From CAZTDD01 sp964612675 (lineage in GTDB: Bacteria > Hinthialibacterota > Hinthialibacteria > Hinthialibacterales > JAKPRU01), in the NCBI GenBank assembly GCA_964612675.1, contig CAZTDD010000044.1, positions 1-46,412 on the forward strand: a DNA stretch of 46,412 nt. Direction: 5' to 3'. Made by a program: the position numbers and the translations under genes. Position 1 is the first letter of the stretch; every line of letters starts with the position of its first letter. Shown piece after piece: positions 1 through 9,919 of this stretch. The notes under the pieces are model-generated. The model saw nothing but the letters and a program-made list of their open reading frames with translations, was not told the origin of the DNA and did not search any database.

Positions 1-90
1 TTATCCATGCCGCTTTCCAACCGCGCTTCCGGCCGGCCTCTTCTCGTTTTTGCAACCATAGGGTTAACTCTGTCCTTTCCCATTCATTCT

Positions 91-150
91 GTCATTTCGA
101 CCGAGCGAAGAAATCTCATCCGAGATTCCCGAAATTCCTTCGGAATGACA
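91..150. repeat. REP-like dispersed repeat, copy next to the oxidoreductase gene
   Basis: The segment begins GTCATTTCGACCGAGCGAAG and ends CCTTCGGAATGAC, so its two ends form an imperfect inverted repeat (GTCATT...AATGAC with GCGAAG/CTTCGG inside). The same GCGAAG/CTTCGC style of element recurs near 22.5 kb and 24.4-24.6 kb. Such elements are widespread between genes in many bacterial genomes. It lies just past the stop codon of the oxidoreductase gene and may act as a transcript end. No gene was seen in bases 1-169. Confidence 0.55.
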
Positions 151-169
151 GCTAAGACTGCTGGGATTG

Positions 170-1564
170 CTACAATCCCCATCCTCGACGATATTCTTTG
201 TCAACGTAGCGATTCGCTTCCCTACAATTCGTGAATCGCATGTTCGGCCCATCCCATTCGAGCTTCTGTTTGGGGAATTTTAGTGAAATGTTCCCCATGA
301 CAACCCACTCGGTCAACGGCCCGGCGTGATCGAAATTGGTCCCGGAAACAGAGCCCGTCTTGCAGGAACGAATCCAGTCCATCTTGTGCATACGGTCGAG
401 TTCCGGCTTGTCGCCGTCCTTATTGGGGATATAGGGGAGCCGGGGAATAATCGGATCGATTCTCGCATAGTCCTCCACGATATCGCCGCCCACAACCAAA
501 AGATTTTTCGCGATTCTGCCTTTCATCACGATGATTCCTTTTTCACCGATGAACAATGTTCCGGTTTTCTCACTCAGTAAATCGAGATCGTCTCGAACCC
601 TATCGGGAAGTTTCGGTTTTAGCTCCCCGTCGTACCAATAAAGCGCAACCGGACCAAAGCCTTTTCGTTCCGGAAAATCATATCGAATGATCGATTCTGT
701 CGGATAGGTTTGGTCATTCATCTCCTTTTGATGGAGGCATTCGACACCGACGGGATATTCCAGGCAGAGCGCTTTGACAACGGGACTCAGGTTGTGGCAG
801 GCGATATCTCCAAGCGCACCGCACCCGAAATCCCACCAGCCACGCCAGTTGAACGGACAGTATCCGCTGTTATAAGCGCGATAGGGAGCGGGTCCCAGCC
901 ACAGATCCCAGTCGAGGTGCTCTGGTACGGGTTGAGCGGGCAATGGATTCGGGATGCCTTGCGGCCACCATCCGGTCGGTCGATCTGTCCACGAATGGAC
1001 TTCCTGTACCTGCCCGATCAAACCTGCCCAAATCATTTCACAGACTTCCCGGTGCATATCGGAAGCGGCGCCTTGATTCCCCATTTGTGTCGCCACACCG
1101 TACTTGCGTGCGGCGTCTCTCAGCATACGGGCTTCGAACACTGTATGAGTCAGGGGTTTTTGGACGTAAACATGCTTCCCCATTTCCATACAACGCATCG
1201 CCGCGATCGCGTGCATATGGTCCGGGGTCGATATCGTTACGGCATCAATCTCTTTGCAGTCATCGAGCATCCGGCGGAAATCGGCATATTTCTTCGCCTG
1301 GGAGTACTTACGAAATGCCCCCGCCGCTCGCTTCTCGTCGACATCGCATAATGCAATAATGTTCTCACTGTCGCATGTCTCCACGTCGCTGTAGCCTTTT
1401 CCTCCAACACCGATGGAGGCTATGTTCAGTTTCTCATTCGGCGATTCAAAACGTGTCTTCGATATCCTCGTCTTCCGGATACCGGTTCTTGCGCAACCGA
1501 CGGCGGCCAACGAGGCACACGAAGCGGCCAAAAAGTCCCGACGCGATATTCCCTCTTTACTCAT
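170..1564 (-). CDS. Tat-exported Gfo/Idh/MocA family oxidoreductase
   Basis: A 464-residue NAD(P)-dependent sugar or inositol dehydrogenase-type protein. The start at 1564 places a GAGAGGA ribosome site about 10 bases upstream and gives a protein that begins with a twin-arginine signal (SRRDFL, residues 7-12). A Cys at 24 in AVGCA could be a lipoprotein site. The dinucleotide-binding motif GVGGKG is at 52-57, and the family EKP motif appears as QKP at 135-137, in VYVQKPLTH. The C-terminal half carries family landmarks such as GALGDIACH. The length is usual for planctomycete-type secreted members, which probably oxidise sugars outside the cytoplasm with a tightly bound cofactor. The substrate cannot be told. 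A decayed phosphodiesterase gene lies upstream on the same strand. Confidence 0.9.
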   Translation of the reverse strand: MSKEGISRRDFLAASCASLAAVGCARTGIRKTRISKTRFESPNEKLNIASIGVGGKGYSDVETCDSENIIALCDVDEKRAAGAFRKYSQAKKYADFRRMLDDCKEIDAVTISTPDHMHAIAAMRCMEMGKHVYVQKPLTHTVFEARMLRDAARKYGVATQMGNQGAASDMHREVCEMIWAGLIGQVQEVHSWTDRPTGWWPQGIPNPLPAQPVPEHLDWDLWLGPAPYRAYNSGYCPFNWRGWWDFGCGALGDIACHNLSPVVKALCLEYPVGVECLHQKEMNDQTYPTESIIRYDFPERKGFGPVALYWYDGELKPKLPDRVRDDLDLLSEKTGTLFIGEKGIIVMKGRIAKNLLVVGGDIVEDYARIDPIIPRLPYIPNKDGDKPELDRMHKMDWIRSCKTGSVSGTNFDHAGPLTEWVVMGNISLKFPKQKLEWDGPNMRFTNCREANRYVDKEYRRGWGL

Positions 1565-1820
1565 GGTGCTGGATCCTCTCAGAATTGTGATTTCCAATTG
1601 TGAGTATTTGCTGACCATGAACGCTTTTTACGATCACGACCGCAGACAATTCCTCGCGCTCTGGCCGCGATTGAACCCTCGTTCAGGCCAGACAAGCGTT
1701 CTGTGCAAGCGATTGTAGATCCCTTCGCGTGAAAGCAGAATGGACGAGGGTGATCGGCTATCGGTCCGGATGGAACGGAATCAGGTACCCAAAACGGGAC
1801 AAGCGCCCGAACGACGATTC

Positions 1821-2282
1821 TCAGTCGTGCAGTCCTCGCGCGCGCAAAAGAGGAAGCAGGATGTCAAGATGATCGGTCTGAAGATAGTCGCATCCGGCAT
1901 CGATCGCACTCAGCATCCCGAACTCCGTGTCGTTCGCGCCCATTGTGTTCATGAATGCTTTCCGATCGCAGAGGTGCACGTCGCGGATTAGTCCTTCGCT
2001 GAATTCGGGCCAATCCATGTTCACAATCGGAGGATCGAATTCAGCGATCAGCTGGGTAAGTCCAATACGCCCGATAGGAACGGTCGGCCGAATGAAGAAA
2101 TCGTTGCTGCGTTCCAGTGGACAGCTATGGGAGTAGTCAAAAACCGTCCCCGACCTGTAATCCGCATGAAATCGACAGTATCCTCCACTATTGAAAGAGA
2201 ACTCATGTTCTATGAGGTTCTTATTTCGGCTCCTCGGTTGAAAGAGGGCTAGATATAACAGGACATTAAAACAGTATTTCTG
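1821..2282 (-). pseudogene. 3' remnant of a glycerophosphodiester phosphodiesterase-like gene
   Basis: An open frame runs from a stop at 2283-2285 to 1821 with no ATG in its first part. Its C-terminal part reads KAFMNTMGANDTEFGML and then DAGCDYLQTDHLDILLPLL. This matches the end of GDPD-family TIM barrels (FVNTLG..D, then G.D.IQTD.P..L). The catalytic N-terminal half (HRG motif and metal-binding Glu residues) is absent, and a GTG at 2022-2024 would give only about 67 residues. The gene is therefore read as 5'-truncated. It lies in tandem with and upstream of the oxidoreductase. The alternative is a short divergent protein with an unusual start. Confidence 0.55.
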
Positions 2283-2404
2283 TTACATCTTGGTGATGCA
2301 GGCATTAGGCCTGTATTCAGAAGAAGTGTGGATTGAATAAACTAGGATGACGGACCCATGACAATCCCCCAAGCGTTTATGAAAGTATAGACTGGAGGTT
2401 CTCG

Positions 2405-3688
2405 ATGCTCTTTGCCCTGTTTCTCAGCCTGGCCGATCCCGATATCCCTGCTCTTCTACAAAAGGCGGACACCGCTCTCCAGGAACAGCGGTACGAAACG
2501 GCGGAGTCGTTATACCGAGAAATACTCGAACACTCCCCGGATTCCTTTGAAGCGAAGTATGGTCTCGGTCGGTCTCTGGCGTTTTCGCGTTCATGGAACG
2601 AAGCCGTCCAGGTATTCACAGAATTGCTAGCCGATCATCCGCATCACGCGGACGTGCTCCTGTCACGGGGCCTCGTCTACACGTGGAAGAAGGAATACCG
2701 AAAGGCGGAAGAGGACCTGCGGAGAGTGGTCGATCTGGTTCCGAATTACGCAGACGCCTGGTCCGCGCTGGGAAACGTCTACCTCCAAACCCAGGAATAC
2801 CGACAGGCAATCGATGCGTATTCACACTGGGTCGAACTGGCTCCGGAATCTCCCGACCCCTATCTCGCTCGTGCAAAAGCGTACACCGAGGCTGGTGAGT
2901 TATCCCTTGCAAGAAAAGACCTGCAGACCGCGCAGGAGAAGGGCGCAGACAACCGTCAAGTAAAGGAGATGGTATCCGCTACCGAAGAACGGCTGCTTGA
3001 CCGCTCATGGGAAGCCGCCTTCACCTATACGTTCAATTCGCTTTCGTCAGGGCTCTCGGACTGGCATCAGTATGGAACGCGGATCACCAGGAAATTCGAG
3101 TCCGGCTCGATATCGTTCGAAGGCTCACAATACGATCGCTTTGACGAGCGAGATGTCGCCTTGAGGTTTGACGGGTATTGGGATCTCTGGACAAACGCCT
3201 ACGGAAATCTGCAATTTCAATACTCGGAAGAGTCGGATTTCCTTCCGGAGACCGATACACGCCTGGAGATTTTTCAGGGGATCGGCGCCGGATGGGAAGT
3301 CTCCGCGAATTACCGCCACATGTATTTCGCACACAACCGAATCGATTCCTATGGAGCAACGCTCGCTAAATACCTAGGGAAATGGTATCTCCGAGGCGGA
3401 ACAGTCTGGACACCCGAGGGAGATGAAGACAACATCACGTATGTCTTGATGGGGCGATACTATTTCACCGACGACAACTTCCTGGAGGTGTCCGGCTCGC
3501 GCGGAGAGGAAGTGGTAACTGTCGGCCCCGGACCGATACTCGAAAGCAGAGACACCACCTCTTTCGGAATCCGTGGACAACATTTCTTCACGCCTCGGTG
3601 GGGCCTCTTTCTCGGCTACGATTACTTCGACATTGAAGATGTCTGGGACCGCCACGGGGTAAGCAGCGGCATCCTGATTCGGTGGTAG
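2405..3688 (+). CDS. TPR protein with C-terminal YaiO-like outer-membrane beta-barrel
   Basis: A 427-residue protein. The start has GGAGG 8 bases upstream. A short hydrophobic N-terminus (MLFALFLSLA) may be the export signal. Residues about 14-200 form tandem TPR units (for example YETAESLYREILEHSPDS and YRKAEEDLRRVVDLVPNYA). Residues about 205-427 are alternating aromatic and polar strands with short turns, ending in ILIRW, the C-terminal aromatic typical of outer-membrane barrels. TPR plus barrel is the architecture of the YaiO/TIGR04390 group, often found near exopolysaccharide or surface-assembly genes. The next three plus-strand genes are also envelope proteins. The exact role is unknown. 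Confidence 0.75.
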   Translation: MLFALFLSLADPDIPALLQKADTALQEQRYETAESLYREILEHSPDSFEAKYGLGRSLAFSRSWNEAVQVFTELLADHPHHADVLLSRGLVYTWKKEYRKAEEDLRRVVDLVPNYADAWSALGNVYLQTQEYRQAIDAYSHWVELAPESPDPYLARAKAYTEAGELSLARKDLQTAQEKGADNRQVKEMVSATEERLLDRSWEAAFTYTFNSLSSGLSDWHQYGTRITRKFESGSISFEGSQYDRFDERDVALRFDGYWDLWTNAYGNLQFQYSEESDFLPETDTRLEIFQGIGAGWEVSANYRHMYFAHNRIDSYGATLAKYLGKWYLRGGTVWTPEGDEDNITYVLMGRYYFTDDNFLEVSGSRGEEVVTVGPGPILESRDTTSFGIRGQHFFTPRWGLFLGYDYFDIEDVWDRHGVSSGILIRW

Positions 3689-3927
3689 TGGTTCATTTCG
3701 CCAATAGCACGGATTTAAAGTCTGTTGTATACTGCCCATTGGTCGCTCAAACCGGAAGGCAGAAAGCCCGTCGCTGATCAAAGTTCATGATAGACTATGA
3801 GATCGAGAGCGTTTTGAGCCCCAGTCCGCGACAAACAGGAAAATGCTCGACCTCGCATCGTAGATGATCGACGCATCGCCGTAATCGATCACGCTAAGGG
3901 TCCAGCAATAATAATCGGAGGTAGTGA

Positions 3928-4353
3928 ATGCAGTTGAAAGACGTTTATTTCGGTTCGCTGATTCTCTGTACGATGGCGTTATTCATGTGCACCGACTGCA
4001 CACAACAAACCGCACCACAGCGCGACGAGCTCGCCGGCACATGGAGAGGACACTTGGCCGATCAGGAGAATGTCCAAGTTACACTCACAGTCGCGGACGG
4101 GCGCATGGAAATAAGTGGACTACTTTCCGCTGAAGGATCTTATGAAGAGAATACAGAAACAGATCCAAAACGATTCATTTTGTCCATTGAGAACAATCCG
4201 AATTCTCAGGCGCAAGGCAAACAGATTCACGGGATTTACAAAATCGAAAACGGTCAACTGACTCTCGCGTTCAATGGACCACATGAAACCGAGCCGCCGC
4301 AATCCTTCGCCTCCGGCGAGGCAACCGGCATCCTTCTGCTGACTAGGGAATAG
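3928..4353 (+). CDS. Small secreted protein with TIGR03067-like domain
   Basis: A 141-residue protein with GGAGG just upstream of the ATG. The first ~20 residues are hydrophobic and Cys-rich (LILCTMALFMCTDC), so it is probably a lipoprotein or exported protein, though the exact modified Cys is unclear. The mature part opens with DELAGTWRG and later has KIENGQLTLAFNGP and PQSFASGEATGILLLTR. This is the pattern of the TIGR03067 domain (LxGtW... ngxLtLc... P..F.s), a planctomycete-enriched domain of unknown function, though the match is remote. It lies in a same-strand run of envelope genes. Confidence 0.55.
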   Translation: MQLKDVYFGSLILCTMALFMCTDCTQQTAPQRDELAGTWRGHLADQENVQVTLTVADGRMEISGLLSAEGSYEENTETDPKRFILSIENNPNSQAQGKQIHGIYKIENGQLTLAFNGPHETEPPQSFASGEATGILLLTRE

Positions 4354-4458
4354 GAGATACAGTTCGACGGAAACACTATGAAATTCACCGCTAAATGAGA
4401 AGACGCTCACTCGGTTCGTTTCATTTCAACTCAGGGCAACGAGTAAAAGTGTAGGATT

Positions 4459-5538
4459 GTGAAGACCGGTTATATTCTCATTGGGATGTTCTCTCTTTTT
4501 GTTCTTTCGGCCTCTGTCGTTTTGACTCAGCCGGTAGGTTCGGAAGAAAACGAAATTGTTCTGTATTACGGAAACCACCAGCAGTTTCGATTCCGTCATG
4601 GCGACATCAATATCCTTGGACGATTTACGTCGGAAATCAACCTGCAAGCCGCTGAATACCGATTGAATGACGGCAGGGCGGTACCGTTTTTTGTGAAAGG
4701 TGCCGATCCGGAGAAAGACAAGATATCCAGGAACCGACTCAATACTGACGGAGAATTCAACATTGAAATCCCCGTGTCTTCAGTAGATTTGCATGAAGGT
4801 GAGAACACACTGGATATCAGAATGACCGACCGGAAAGGCGGCAAACATGCACGGACCTTGTTGTTCAGCTGGAACCCCGAGCCGGTTTCATTGCCGCTGG
4901 ACCTGCGGGATCTGTCGCAGGTAGAGAATATCCAGACAATCGGCCAGGTGGTTAACGGCCGCTTCGCTGTGAACCCTGAGCGAAACGTAATCCAGACGGT
5001 GGCTCCGGTCGGATCCGATGTCCTTTTGCTGTTGGGCTCTCCTCACGGAAGTCAGGAGGCCACATACAGAGTGCGATTCGGCGAATCGGATGCGATTTTT
5101 CTAGGATTGAGTGATTTCTTCGCTGGTCACGAGTCGGCTGTCCCGGCTATAGGGATCAAGCCCGGCTGGTCTTCAGCAGGGCTGGCGACTATCCGCCCGG
5201 ACCCGGAGAAAAGCGCCCAGATATGGTTGGCGTGGGGCGATCTCCTTGACAGCGAAAGGAAATGGGTTGTTAAAACCGATCCGCCCAAACCGTTTCCGGT
5301 ATCCCCGGGACAAACCTATCGTGTCCGGCATCAAGTGTTATTTGAAGAAGGAGTGGATCGGGCACGGTTCAGAATCTGGCTCGAAGGAACAAGAGAACCG
5401 GACGAATGGCTGTGTGTGGAAAACGACAGCGAGATAGACAATACCAAGACTAAATTCACTGAGGCATCATTTGGTCTATTTCAATATACAGGAGACCCGA
5501 CGGAATGGTCCGACATTCTTGTCCGGTCCATTGACTAG
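4459..5538 (+). CDS. Secreted protein of unknown function, possible LamG-like C-terminus
   Basis: A 359-residue protein starting at a GTG with a weak AGGA upstream. Residues 1-24 are a clear signal peptide (hydrophobic stretch ILIGMFSLFVLSASVVL). Residues about 30-140 look like an Ig/beta-sandwich domain (FRHGDINILGRF, LHEGENTLDIRMTDRKG). Residues about 150-359 are all-beta with FRIWLEGTREPDEWLCV and SFGLFQYTGDPTEWSDILV, which resembles the concanavalin/LamG-like domains found on glycan-active proteins. No catalytic motif was recognised. It stands 116 bases before the giant PQQ-propeller gene on the same strand and may be cotranscribed with it. Confidence 0.6.
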   Translation: MKTGYILIGMFSLFVLSASVVLTQPVGSEENEIVLYYGNHQQFRFRHGDINILGRFTSEINLQAAEYRLNDGRAVPFFVKGADPEKDKISRNRLNTDGEFNIEIPVSSVDLHEGENTLDIRMTDRKGGKHARTLLFSWNPEPVSLPLDLRDLSQVENIQTIGQVVNGRFAVNPERNVIQTVAPVGSDVLLLLGSPHGSQEATYRVRFGESDAIFLGLSDFFAGHESAVPAIGIKPGWSSAGLATIRPDPEKSAQIWLAWGDLLDSERKWVVKTDPPKPFPVSPGQTYRVRHQVLFEEGVDRARFRIWLEGTREPDEWLCVENDSEIDNTKTKFTEASFGLFQYTGDPTEWSDILVRSID

Positions 5539-5654
5539 CATTTCTATTTGTAAACAAAGTCTTTACAAAGACAATATACAGTCTCATGTGTTTTGGACAT
5601 TTCAATAAACGGAGCCCTAACGATAAGTCAATTACCGGCCGGAGGATGATTCTT

Positions 5655-8600
5655 ATGATTACGTCAAATCGCAAGGAGATATCTTACCTTCAAAAACTCA
5701 TTTTCGTCGCTGTTGTCGCCGTGTTTTCAGCAGGGCACGGCCTTGCGGCCGATTGGCCGATGTACCGGTACGACACTGCTCACAGTGCGACAACCAACGA
5801 CCCAATGCCCACTGACCTGCATCTCCAATGGAGATATATCCCCGCCCATCCGCCCGAGCCCGCTTGGCCCATGCCCGCTGAGGAGTTGCCCCGCATGCAT
5901 GTGGATAACGCCTACCACGTGGCGGTTTCCAATGGCCGGATCTTCGTGGGCTGCAGCCGGACCGACAAGATCTACGCCCTGGACGCAGAGACCGGTGAGC
6001 GGATTTGGCGATTCTATACAAACGGACCTGTTCGTTTTGCTCCCACTGCGCACGAGGGCCGAGTCTTCGCGGGCTCCGATGACGGAAACGTCTATTGTCT
6101 GGACGCGGAAGACGGCACATTAATCTGGAAATACCGCGCCGGCTATACGGATGAGAAGGTAATCGGCAATGGACGGATGATTTCTCTGTGGCCGGTGCGA
6201 ACAAATGTGCTTGTCGATAACGGCGTCGTCTACTTCGCCGCAGGCGTGTTTCCGTATGAAGGTCTCTATATATGCGCTCTCCGCTGTTCCGATGGTTCCG
6301 TTGTATGGGTGAATGATACCATCGGAGATTACGCTCATGCACTTCAATACGGCGGTATGTCGCCGCACGGCTATCTGCTCGCATCGCAAGACGCGTTGTT
6401 CGTCCCGTCCGGTAGAGCGATGCCTGCGGCCTTCAATAAAAGGACCGGCGAGTTTCTTTACTATGCTTCTCCCGGAGCGAAACGCGGCGGTGTTTGGGCC
6501 TTGATCGATAAAGACAGGCTTGTGTCGGGTGTCGATTACTCAGGTACACCGGAGAAGGTCGCCTACGACACCGAAACGGGAGAACGCATCGGCAGCGTTT
6601 TCGCACAGGTTCAGGGTATCGATATGGTAATCAGCGAAGGTACAGCCTATGTGGTATCCAGGACGGGAGTCGTTGCTATTCACAGGCAAACCTATGCTGA
6701 GGCAAACCAAGAAAAAGAAAAACTGCTTGAAGAGCAAGGACGCCTGGGGACTTGGCTTAAAGGACTACGAAAACAATACAAGAAAGCGGGCGAGAACGAA
6801 CGCGACTCTCTTCTTGAGGAAATAGACGGAGTCATCGATGAATTGACGGATGTTAAACAACGGATAAAACTGACAAACCAAAAAGGAATTCAATGGTACT
6901 ACCCAGCGGACGATTTGTCCTCCGTAATTTTGTCAGCAAATATCGTTTATGTAGGCGGGGAAAATCTAGTAATTGGTATAGACAAGGAAAAGGGGAAAGA
7001 GGTCTGGAGAGCCCCCATCCAGGGAAAGGCCGTCGGCCTGGCGGCTTCGGATGGACGTTTGATTGTTAGCAGCGATGAGGGACCGGTCTATTGCTTCAGC
7101 GAAACTCAAATTGACGTCGCGAAAGACATCGAACCGGAACTGAACGAGATCCTCATCGAAGAAGACGAGCGCAGCCCCCTATACAGCAGCCTGGCTCAAC
7201 AAATCCTCGCCAGAAGTACATTCAACAAAGGATATTGCCTGGTTTACGGCGGCAACGTAGGAAACCTCGCTTCCGAGATCGCACAGAACTCTCAGATGAA
7301 GGTCGTGGCAATCGAAAAGGATATCGAGAAACTCCAACGTGCGCGGGAACAGCTCGACGCTGTCAACCTTCTCGGAACACGGATTGCCGTCGAACCGTGG
7401 GACCTCGAATCCCTGCCGGATTATTTCGCGAATCTCATCGTGTGCAATACTCTATTTACAAATGGAAAAACCGACATTAATGAGGAAGAACAATCGCGTG
7501 TTCTTCGCCCGTGGGGCGGCGTACTGTGCACCGCCGTTGAGAACAACGGCGAAATCTCGATCCAAAGAACCGTCCGAGGCGAAATCGAGGGGGCCGGTGC
7601 GTGGAACCAACAGTATTGCGATCCGCAAAACACCTCATGTTCAGGCGATAAACACGTCTATGCTCCCCTTGGAATGCTGTGGTTCGGAGAACCGGGTCCA
7701 CGCGATATGGTCGAACGCCACGGAAGAGCGCAAAGTCCCGTCGCGATGAACGGCCGTATCTTCATGCAAGGTGAAGAGGTAATTATGGCCGTCGATGCCT
7801 TCAATGGAACGCTTCTCTGGCGAAAAGAGATCGCAGGTGCGGTACGAGTGAAAGTAAAGGATGACGGCGGAAATCTGGCTCTGACAGAAAAAGGCTTGTT
7901 CGTGGCCGCGCACGATAAGTGCTATCGCCTCGATCCCGCAACCGGAGAAACAATCCGTGTGTATACCGTTCCTCCTTCCGACGACGGAGTGCTGCGGCGC
8001 TGGGGATATATTTCCGTCGATGGCGACATTTTGTACGGTTCCGCTGCAGAGCCAACGGAGGAAGAATACGGGTTTATTGTGAAAACGTTCCTCCGAAACG
8101 GGAAATGGCGAGATAGTAAAGAGATCCCCGAAGAAGAAAGAGAACGTTACCTGGAATACAAGACGATGTATCCCAATCCAGAGGATTTCTATCTCGCCGT
8201 ACAGCGTGCCGGTACTTTGTACCGCAGCATGACCTTCTTTCCTTCGGGAGGAGAATTTACACAGAAGGAAGCGGTCACTGAGAATGTGATGACAAGTAAC
8301 AAGGTATTCGCCATGGAGATCGATTCCGGTGAATTGTTGTGGTCCCACAAAGGCAAACAAATCGCTCATATTACAATAGCCCTGGGAGACGGAAAGATTT
8401 TCTTCGCCGACTGTTCAATCAGTACGGATCAGAAGAAACGGGCACTCGAAGAGCGCCGAGAATCCATCCGAACCGGACGCTATGCTATCCGCGAAGGGAT
8501 AGAAGATGAGCTCAAGACAATACAAAAACTTCAGGCCGAAGCCGCTAAAGAGGGCGACACTCGCAAGAAGAGTGTGTTGGATTATCTCGAATATTCTCTG

Positions 8601-9875
8601 AAGGCCGAGATGTTTGAAAATGAACATCCTGAAGGCATATTGACATTTGACGACGCCGATGTCCGTATTGTCACTGCCCTCGATGCGAGAACCGGCGAGA
8701 AATGCTGGGAAGCTTCTATGGATTTCACCGGCTGTTGCGGAGACAGAATGGGAGCGGCTTTCGCCGATGACTTGCTTCTTTTCTTCGGAAATCACGGCAA
8801 CCACGACGCGTGGCGGTTCCGTGAAGGCGGCATGAAATGGCGGCGTATAACTGCCTTGTCCGCGGAAACAGGAAAGTTGGTTTGGTCCAAACCCCTGAAC
8901 TATCGCACCCGTCCTGTCATTGTAGATGACAAGATCATTTTGGAGCCCCGTGCCTGCTCGCTACAAACCGGTGAGACGATTACCCGAGCAAATCCAATAA
9001 CAGGTGAACAAGTTCCGTGGGAGTTTTTGCGCCCGGGACACACGTGTGGAATTACCTCCGCATCCGAAAAAGGTATATTCTATCGATCCGCCTGTACGAA
9101 TTTTTACGATCTGGAACGTGACAGTGGCGTGGAGATTTTTGGTGCGTATCGGCCCGGTTGTGCGATCAGCTTGATTCCTGCGTGTGGACTTTTGCTCTCA
9201 CAGGAAGCCGCCGCAGGCTGTACCTGCTCCTATCCGATCCGCTGTTCCTTCGCTATGAATCGGAAACCGGAGCGTGTACGGCCCTGGACTGTCTTTGTCA
9301 CACCCGGCGACCTGAAACCGGTCAAACATTTTGCTATCAACTTCGGGGCTCCGGCAGACCGAAAAGACAACGAGGGAGCCGTCTGGTTCGCATACCCGAA
9401 TCCGAAGACAGACAGCTACACGCATTTTCCGAATTACGGCGTGAAATTCGATTTGTCGGAGGAAATTCCCGAGGGCATGGGCTATTTCGCTCGGGATTTC
9501 AAAGGCGTTACAATTGATGGCACGGACAAACCATGGTTGTTCACCTCCGGTTGTGTCGGAATGCGACGTTGCGAGCTACCGCTCATCAAGGAAGGGGACG
9601 AAGCAGCCGCGTATACAGTCCGCTTGGGATTTATGCCTCAACCGGAGAATCGCTCGGGCGAGCGTGTCTTCGACATTAAATTACAAAACCGTGTTGTATC
9701 CGATGGACTTGAATTGAAAAATGAACAAGCGGAGACAGCTCTAATAAAAGAGTTCAAAGAAATTCAGGTGAAGGACAATCTCGTAGTCGAGCTCGTACCG
9801 CGAAGTTCCAAGATAACGAGCGAGAATGCTCCGGTGATCAACTTCATTGAAGTTATCCGTGAAGAGAGAACGTAA
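5655..9875 (+). CDS. Giant secreted PQQ-type beta-propeller with internal methyltransferase-like and C-terminal malectin-like domains
   Basis: The start at 5655 was chosen because GGAGG lies 9 bases upstream and leads into a signal peptide (YLQKLIFVAVVAVFSAGHGLAA). An ATG at 5646 abuts the GGAGG and is too close. The product is about 1406 residues. PQQ/BamB-type repeats cover residues ~35-345 (for example IYALDAETGERIWRFYTNG). A coiled coil follows at ~345-408, then more propeller. Residues ~510-635 have a class I SAM-methyltransferase-like Rossmann pattern (LVYGGNVGNLASEIA, VVAIEKDIEKL, ANLIVCNTLF). Propeller repeats resume, interrupted by a second coiled coil at ~920-990. Residues ~1210-1405 resemble a malectin-type carbohydrate-binding domain (NAPVINFIEVIRE near the end). 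Possible roles are cofactor-bound dehydrogenase or surface scaffold. The methyltransferase-like part would sit outside the cytoplasm, so SAM binding is doubtful. Confidence 0.8.
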   Translation: MITSNRKEISYLQKLIFVAVVAVFSAGHGLAADWPMYRYDTAHSATTNDPMPTDLHLQWRYIPAHPPEPAWPMPAEELPRMHVDNAYHVAVSNGRIFVGCSRTDKIYALDAETGERIWRFYTNGPVRFAPTAHEGRVFAGSDDGNVYCLDAEDGTLIWKYRAGYTDEKVIGNGRMISLWPVRTNVLVDNGVVYFAAGVFPYEGLYICALRCSDGSVVWVNDTIGDYAHALQYGGMSPHGYLLASQDALFVPSGRAMPAAFNKRTGEFLYYASPGAKRGGVWALIDKDRLVSGVDYSGTPEKVAYDTETGERIGSVFAQVQGIDMVISEGTAYVVSRTGVVAIHRQTYAEANQEKEKLLEEQGRLGTWLKGLRKQYKKAGENERDSLLEEIDGVIDELTDVKQRIKLTNQKGIQWYYPADDLSSVILSANIVYVGGENLVIGIDKEKGKEVWRAPIQGKAVGLAASDGRLIVSSDEGPVYCFSETQIDVAKDIEPELNEILIEEDERSPLYSSLAQQILARSTFNKGYCLVYGGNVGNLASEIAQNSQMKVVAIEKDIEKLQRAREQLDAVNLLGTRIAVEPWDLESLPDYFANLIVCNTLFTNGKTDINEEEQSRVLRPWGGVLCTAVENNGEISIQRTVRGEIEGAGAWNQQYCDPQNTSCSGDKHVYAPLGMLWFGEPGPRDMVERHGRAQSPVAMNGRIFMQGEEVIMAVDAFNGTLLWRKEIAGAVRVKVKDDGGNLALTEKGLFVAAHDKCYRLDPATGETIRVYTVPPSDDGVLRRWGYISVDGDILYGSAAEPTEEEYGFIVKTFLRNGKWRDSKEIPEEERERYLEYKTMYPNPEDFYLAVQRAGTLYRSMTFFPSGGEFTQKEAVTENVMTSNKVFAMEIDSGELLWSHKGKQIAHITIALGDGKIFFADCSISTDQKKRALEERRESIRTGRYAIREGIEDELKTIQKLQAEAAKEGDTRKKSVLDYLEYSLKAEMFENEHPEGILTFDDADVRIVTALDARTGEKCWEASMDFTGCCGDRMGAAFADDLLLFFGNHGNHDAWRFREGGMKWRRITALSAETGKLVWSKPLNYRTRPVIVDDKIILEPRACSLQTGETITRANPITGEQVPWEFLRPGHTCGITSASEKGIFYRSACTNFYDLERDSGVEIFGAYRPGCAISLIPACGLLLSQEAAAGCTCSYPIRCSFAMNRKPERVRPWTVFVTPGDLKPVKHFAINFGAPADRKDNEGAVWFAYPNPKTDSYTHFPNYGVKFDLSEEIPEGMGYFARDFKGVTIDGTDKPWLFTSGCVGMRRCELPLIKEGDEAAAYTVRLGFMPQPENRSGERVFDIKLQNRVVSDGLELKNEQAETALIKEFKEIQVKDNLVVELVPRSSKITSENAPVINFIEVIREERT

Positions 9876-9919
9876 TTCCGCGTGTTCCGCTTGAACGGTT
9901 GCTCGTCTCCGGAGTGAGA

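Noticed and set aside
710..1351. A 213-residue plus-strand frame opposite the Gfo/Idh/MocA gene
   Set aside because: It is the antisense shadow of a clear family member with conserved motifs, and has no supporting start signal.
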